A model generated the notes under the pieces. It was not told the DNA's origin and did no database searches. It saw nothing but the letters and a program-made list of their open reading frames with translations. A stretch of 25,437 bases of DNA from Gammaproteobacteria bacterium. Its GTDB lineage: Bacteria; Pseudomonadota; Gammaproteobacteria; DSM-16500. Below are positions 21,201 to 25,437 of this stretch, piece after piece. The position numbers were made by a program, and so were the translations under genes. The first letter of the stretch is position 1. Each line of letters begins with the position of its first letter. The stretch covers positions 1-25,437 of the forward strand of contig VFKI01000138.1 of the NCBI GenBank assembly GCA_009885665.1. The letters are read 5' to 3'.

Positions 21201-22353
21201 AAAGATTTTGTCCGAGTGCGCGCGCAATAAAATGCTGTTTAGCGCTCGCGCATATATCTAGTAAGCTCATGCCTACGCCGCGCAGCATGCTAAGCGGTAA
21301 AATATCGCTGCAAAATAATTGGTTTAAACGATGCGATAATTGTAGCGCCGTTTTTTGTTGTGCAAAATAATCGGGATGTTGCGGTAAATTGAGTGAGGCA
21401 GCACCGCGATGTGCAAAATAATTTACAAAAAATAAAATTTCATGTAAGGCAAGATTTAAACCTTGTGCGGCAATAGGATGTAGCGTGTGCGCCGCATTGC
21501 CAATGAGTGCAATGCGCTGGCGAACTTGCTGCTGCGGCTTGACATGCATGAATGTTAAAGGATAAGTGTAGCGTTGTGCAACATCCAATAATTTACCGGC
21601 ATAATGTCCCATTTGTTGTTGCAGGCGCGCGACAAAATCTTTATCAGATAACTGCATCAATGCATCGATATGGGCTGTCGTATCACTCCAAATAGTCGCC
21701 GCTTGATTGCCTTGCAAAGGTAGCATCGCCAGCGCACCCGTTGCATGAAAACGTTCACGTGCCACACCGTCGTGCGCTTGCTTGAGTGAGGTCACCGTAA
21801 CGAGTGCTTGTTGTTGATAGTCAATGGTTTCAGTGGGAATGTTTAATAATTTACGCACCGTTGAATGTGTGCCGTCTGCGGCGATGACGCAGCGCGCGGT
21901 GAGGGTGGCGTTTTCTGTGGTTAATACAACGTTTTCAGTTGTTTCTTGTATGCCGCTGACACGTGCGTGCAGTATTTCGGCCTGTGCCAGTTGCGCATAA
22001 AGCGCATGCTGAATAGCCGCGGCCGGTACAACCGCACCAAATTGCGTGAGGCCTGCTTCTTGAGCCGACAATAATACGCTGCCAAATTTACCGCGTTGCG
22101 TCACGTGTATTTTTAAAATGGGCGCGGCTTTATCTGCTAGTGCATCCCATATGCCCAGCGATTGCAAAGCGGTGCAGCTAGAATGATTGAGGGCGATTAA
22201 GCGATGATCCGGTGGTGCAGGCAGTGGTGCGGCATCAATCAAAATAATACGCAAATCCGTTTGTTGCAAACCACACGCTAAGGCGGCGCCCACCATACCG
22301 CCGCCGATAATGGCAATATCATAATGATTTAAGCTGGAAGTTACGCGGGACAT
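21199..22353 (-). CDS. ubiH: Ubiquinone biosynthesis FAD hydroxylase UbiH
   Basis: A 384-residue class A flavoprotein monooxygenase. It has the N-terminal IAIIGGGMVGAALACGL dinucleotide fold, AADGTHSTVRKLL (the DG motif) and IALIGNAAHTLHPIAAQGLN, in which Asn replaces the usual Asp exactly as in E. coli UbiH. It hydroxylates the octaprenyl-phenol ring in aerobic ubiquinone synthesis, within the membrane-associated Ubi complex. It overlaps pepP by 13 bases, the same gene pair as in E. coli (pepP-ubiH). The ubiI gene that often follows is absent; cdd comes instead. UbiI or UbiF paralogues are less likely from the GNAAHTLHP sequence. Confidence 0.9.
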   Translation of the reverse strand: MSRVTSSLNHYDIAIIGGGMVGAALACGLQQTDLRIILIDAAPLPAPPDHRLIALNHSSCTALQSLGIWDALADKAAPILKIHVTQRGKFGSVLLSAQEAGLTQFGAVVPAAAIQHALYAQLAQAEILHARVSGIQETTENVVLTTENATLTARCVIAADGTHSTVRKLLNIPTETIDYQQQALVTVTSLKQAHDGVARERFHATGALAMLPLQGNQAATIWSDTTAHIDALMQLSDKDFVARLQQQMGHYAGKLLDVAQRYTYPLTFMHVKPQQQVRQRIALIGNAAHTLHPIAAQGLNLALHEILFFVNYFAHRGAASLNLPQHPDYFAQQKTALQLSHRLNQLFCSDILPLSMLRGVGMSLLDICASAKQHFIARALGQNL

Positions 22354-23672
22354 GTTTTGTGACCATCCGCCATCACCGCTTCAATATCGGCAATCGCTTT
22401 AGGCGTTTTGGCGCTTAATACTTCATTGCCATTGGCGGTGACTAATACATCATCTTCAATGCGTACGCCAATATTGTGCCAGCGCTTTGGCACGCCGGGA
22501 ATAGTTGCGGATATATAAATGCCAGGTTCCATGGTGCGAACCATGCCCGGCGCCAGCGTGCGCCATTTGCCATCAACGCGATAAGGCCCGGCGTCATGGG
22601 TATCTAATCCGAGTAAATGGCCGCAGCGATGCATATAAAAAGGAAAATATGCACGTGATTCAATGAGATTATCAATGTCGCCGGTGAGTAAGCCGATATC
22701 TTTTAAGCCTTGGGTGATTTCGCGCGTAATTAAATTTTCAATATCAGCCCACACGGCATCGGGTTTTATGGCATGAATGCCGGCTTGTTGCGCGCTCAAG
22801 ACTAATTCATAAATCGTACGCTGCTCTGCAGAAAATTTGCCATTGACTGGGAAAGTGCGCGTGACGTCAGCGGCGTAATATTCATATTCGGCGCCGGCAT
22901 CAATTAAAACTAATTCACCCGCAGCCATTTTTTTGGTGTTGAAAATGTAATGCAAGGTACAGGAATTTTCACCGCTGCCGATGATGGGCGTGTAGGCGTG
23001 TGCGCGCGCGCCATTGTGAATAAAGGCGTAAGTCAATTCAGCTTCGAGTTGATATTCATATAAGCCTGGTCGACATGCTTGCATCGCGCGAATATGGCCT
23101 TCCGCCGTAATTTCACCGGCGCGTCGCATCATATCGATTTCCGCAGGACTTTTGATGAGACGCATTTCATGCAGAAATGGCCGGATATCCAAAAAACGTT
23201 GCGGGAATTCTATGCCATTGCGAATTTTGCCGCGTAAAATCTCGACGGCCGTTAGGAGTTGGCGATCAAAATTTAAGTCGTTACCATTTAAAAAATAAAT
23301 TGCTTCGCGACCTTCGCATAGCTCGGGTAATCTTTTGCTAAGTTCAGCGATGGGGAATGACTGATTGGCGCCAAAAATAGTGCATGCACCGACTTGGCCG
23401 GCTCGATAGCCGTCCCAGGTTTGTTGTGCGGGATCCAGCGGGCGGTTGAGTAGGATGTATTCGCCATCCGTGCGGCCAGGGGCTAGCACCATGACGGCGT
23501 CAGGTTCATTGAATCCGGTTAAATAATGGAAATCACTGTTTTGGCGGTAAACGTGTTCATGGTAGTGATTGCGGTGTAACATTGGCGCAGCTTGTAAGAT
23601 AGCAATGCTATTTTTGCCAATTTGTTGCATGATTTTCGCACGTCTTTGTGCGAACTCGGTCATATTGATCAT
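22341..23672 (-). CDS. pepP: Xaa-Pro aminopeptidase
   Basis: A 443-residue metallopeptidase of the pita-bread fold that removes N-terminal residues before proline. The N-terminal domain has QNSDFHYLTGFNEPDAVMVL. The metal ligands are visible as LIDAGAEYEYYAADVTRTF (two Asp), MHRCGHLLGLDTHDAG (His), TMEPGIYI (Glu) and GVRIEDDVLV (Glu). Length equals that of E. coli PepP (441). AGGGAG lies 9 bases before ATG 23672; ATG three codons later is an alternative start. First gene of a pepP-ubiH unit. Confidence 0.95.
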   Translation of the reverse strand: MINMTEFAQRRAKIMQQIGKNSIAILQAAPMLHRNHYHEHVYRQNSDFHYLTGFNEPDAVMVLAPGRTDGEYILLNRPLDPAQQTWDGYRAGQVGACTIFGANQSFPIAELSKRLPELCEGREAIYFLNGNDLNFDRQLLTAVEILRGKIRNGIEFPQRFLDIRPFLHEMRLIKSPAEIDMMRRAGEITAEGHIRAMQACRPGLYEYQLEAELTYAFIHNGARAHAYTPIIGSGENSCTLHYIFNTKKMAAGELVLIDAGAEYEYYAADVTRTFPVNGKFSAEQRTIYELVLSAQQAGIHAIKPDAVWADIENLITREITQGLKDIGLLTGDIDNLIESRAYFPFYMHRCGHLLGLDTHDAGPYRVDGKWRTLAPGMVRTMEPGIYISATIPGVPKRWHNIGVRIEDDVLVTANGNEVLSAKTPKAIADIEAVMADGHKTCPA

Positions 23673-23790
23673 AAGCTTTACTCCCTTGCGCTGATCGGGA
23701 CGATATTTTCAGATGGCGAATCATGGTAGCACAGCTTTGGCGCTCTAGATATACTAGGGGAAATGCGATAACTGCTCGTACCCCACGCGT

Positions 23791-23841
23791 AACGATTCAT
23801 GCGCCTAAGTGGACAAAGCTTGCGTAGGCGTATGAGTCGTT
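23791..23841 (+). promoter_or_regulatory. Long hairpin in the leader of the ABC transporter gene
   Basis: The arms 23791-23807 and 23825-23841 are 17 bases each, and all positions pair on the + strand RNA if two G-U pairs are allowed, around a 17-base loop. It ends 27 bases before the start codon and is not followed by a T-run. The right arm resembles part of the 57-bp element at 1031-1087. It may be a leader RNA structure, an operator or another palindromic repeat. Confidence 0.45.
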
Positions 23842-23868
23842 GCATCACGAGAAACCAAAGGAGCGCGC

Positions 23869-25437
23869 ATGCAGGATGTTGTTCGTAAAATTATCCCTAC
23901 CTCACCGTTAACGGCTTGGCAATTATTGCGTGGTTATTGGCGTTCACCACAGGGGTCGATCGCGTGGATTTTGTTAGGCGCAGTCATGTTGTTGTCAGTG
24001 CTATTGGTGGGCATGGATGTGCTGTTTACCACGTGGCGTAATTATTTTTATGATGCGCTGCAAGATTATAGTTGGCATGCAGCATATGATTTAATGATTT
24101 TGTTTGCTTTTATTGCCGCCGTCAATGTGGTTTTAGCCGTTTACCGCTATTATTTGCAAAGTTATTTGGCGCTACGCTGGCGGCGGTGGTTGACGGATCA
24201 TGTTTTGGCGCGCTGGTTAGATCATCGCAGCTATTATAATCTCGAAGAATTTGGTGGCCAGACAGATAATCCGGATCAGCGTATTCAAGAAGATGTTGGG
24301 GAGCTGGTGAGCAGCTCGCTCAATTTGCTGCTAGGCGTATTGAGTTCTGTGGTGACGATTTTTGCTTTCGTTTACATCTTGTGGCGTTTATCCGGCGTGC
24401 TGACTTTACCTTTGGGGCGTCTGGGCACATGGCATTTGCATGGCTATCTCGTGTGGATTGCGATTGTGTATTCAGTGATTGGTTCGTGGATTGCGATGCG
24501 CATTGGTCGACCCTTAATGGGCTTGAACTTTGAGCAGCAACGGCGCGAAGCCAATTTCCGTTTTGCGGCAATTGATTTGCGCACACATGCGGAGCACGTG
24601 GCGCTCTATCGTGGAGAAAGTCAGCAAGAAGCCAGTCTTAAAAACTTATTTGCGCATGTTTTGCAAAATTGGTATGCGATTATTGTGCGGCAAAAATCGC
24701 TATTGTGGTTTACGGCAGCATACAACCAAACATCGGTGTTGGTGCCGATCCTGGTTGTTCTGCCAAATTATTTTAATAAAGTTTTTAAATTAGGTGGATT
24801 TATCCAGGCGCTGAATTCTTTTTCACTTATTCAGGATGCGATGTCTTTTATTGTGAATGCGTATACAAACATTGCTGAATGGCGAGCTATCATGCAGCGG
24901 TTGCTGACGTTTTTAAATCATATGGTTGCCATGGACGAAGATATTGTGATTTATAATCATTTTGTTTATCAGGAAAATGATAAAAATAATATCGAAGTTA
25001 AGCATCTGTGCGTAGCGACGCCAGAAAATGAAAAATTATTAGAAAATGTGAGTCATACGTTTGTACATGGTAAACATTATTTGATTAAAGGAAATTCAGG
25101 AATAGGCAAAAGTACGTTTGTACGTGCGATGGCGGGAATCTGGCCATTTGGTAGCGGTGAAATTTCTTTGCCGCGCGATAAAAATATAATGTATATTCCG
25201 CAGCGTTCTTATATGCCGCTGGGTAGTTTGCAAGAAGCGTTATTGTTTCCAGATAGCGTGTTACCTGTGTCGCGCGAAGCTTTGATGCAATTGTTGCGTG
25301 ATTGTGATTTGCCGCGCTTGGTGAATGAGCTTGATCATGTGTGTATTTGGTCAGAACACTTGTCGCCCGGTGAGCTGCAACGTATCGCTTTTGTGCGGGT
25401 GTTGTTGCACCATCCGGATTGGGTGTTTTTAGATGAA
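23869..25437 (+). CDS. SbmA/YddA-type ABC transporter, fused permease-ATPase, 3' end cut off
   Basis: The frame is open from ATG 23869 (AAGGAGCGCGC just upstream) to the window end, 523 codons without a stop. The N-terminal half is a membrane domain with about six helices and the family motif DNPDQRIQEDV. The ATPase half has Walker A GNSGIGKST, the signature LSPGELQRI, and ends at Walker B DWVFLDE. This fits the SbmA/BacA-related YddA or Rv1819c group of half-size transporters, which act as dimers in the inner membrane, some importing cobalamin or peptides. The substrate here is unknown. About 50 more residues are expected beyond the window. Confidence 0.88.
   Translation, partial: MQDVVRKIIPTSPLTAWQLLRGYWRSPQGSIAWILLGAVMLLSVLLVGMDVLFTTWRNYFYDALQDYSWHAAYDLMILFAFIAAVNVVLAVYRYYLQSYLALRWRRWLTDHVLARWLDHRSYYNLEEFGGQTDNPDQRIQEDVGELVSSSLNLLLGVLSSVVTIFAFVYILWRLSGVLTLPLGRLGTWHLHGYLVWIAIVYSVIGSWIAMRIGRPLMGLNFEQQRREANFRFAAIDLRTHAEHVALYRGESQQEASLKNLFAHVLQNWYAIIVRQKSLLWFTAAYNQTSVLVPILVVLPNYFNKVFKLGGFIQALNSFSLIQDAMSFIVNAYTNIAEWRAIMQRLLTFLNHMVAMDEDIVIYNHFVYQENDKNNIEVKHLCVATPENEKLLENVSHTFVHGKHYLIKGNSGIGKSTFVRAMAGIWPFGSGEISLPRDKNIMYIPQRSYMPLGSLQEALLFPDSVLPVSREALMQLLRDCDLPRLVNELDHVCIWSEHLSPGELQRIAFVRVLLHHPDWVFLDE

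Noticed and set aside
24320..24793. Two frames (one -, one +) inside the ABC transporter region
   Set aside because: The uninterrupted frame from 23869 to the window end has Walker A, signature and Walker B motifs and accounts for the region.
1..25437. CRISPR arrays, tRNA or rRNA genes, toxin-antitoxin pairs, prophage genes
   Set aside because: No regularly spaced direct repeats, cloverleaf-like sequence, rRNA-like stretch or phage protein was seen on either strand.

Overview
The window reads as a chromosomal segment of a gammaproteobacterium. The support is gene order and protein similarity: trxA next to rho, pepP overlapping ubiH, an E. coli-like Rho core, a YahK-type alcohol dehydrogenase and a biosynthetic SpeA. 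Moderate base composition, T-rich intergenic DNA and many small palindromic repeats would suit a Legionellales-like lineage, but that placement is inference and no rRNA or tRNA is present to test it.

Left part (1-1216): no convincing gene. It holds a 16-bp-arm hairpin repeat, a 153-bp MITE-like element with terminal inverted repeats, one doubtful ORF, a promoter candidate (891-919) and a 57-bp inverted-repeat element.

Central part (1217-12004): ten tightly packed + strand genes that look like one operon and a small-molecule biosynthetic cluster I cannot match to a known product. In order: fold-III PLP decarboxylase, acyl carrier protein, KAS III-like protein without the catalytic Cys, short acyl-CoA-dehydrogenase-like protein, full acyl-CoA dehydrogenase-like flavoprotein, MATE exporter, acyl-AMP ligase, KAS III-like enzyme with Cys and His, stand-alone amino-acid adenylation enzyme, transglutaminase-like protein. 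A reasonable reading is that acids or amino acids are activated and loaded on the carrier, decarboxylated and/or desaturated there, condensed by a KAS III pair, possibly joined by an amide-forming transglutaminase homologue, and exported. This is the best candidate for an undescribed system.

Right part (12045-25437): housekeeping genes. EVE-domain protein, rho with an unusual 156-residue N-terminal extension, and trxA (all -); a polyamine operon of deoxyhypusine-synthase-like gene, speA and speB (+), probably for putrescine and homospermidine; then yahK-type dehydrogenase, cdd, ubiH and pepP (all -); and an SbmA/YddA-type ABC transporter (+) cut by the window end.

Repeats run through the window. 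A second copy of the MITE is inserted at the 3' end of cdd, flanked by a 16-bp duplication that preserves the old gene end, so the present Cdd C-terminus is encoded by the element. A hairpin family occurs three times with compensating base changes in its stem. Two further short repeats (38 bp and about 56 bp) occur twice each in inverted orientation.
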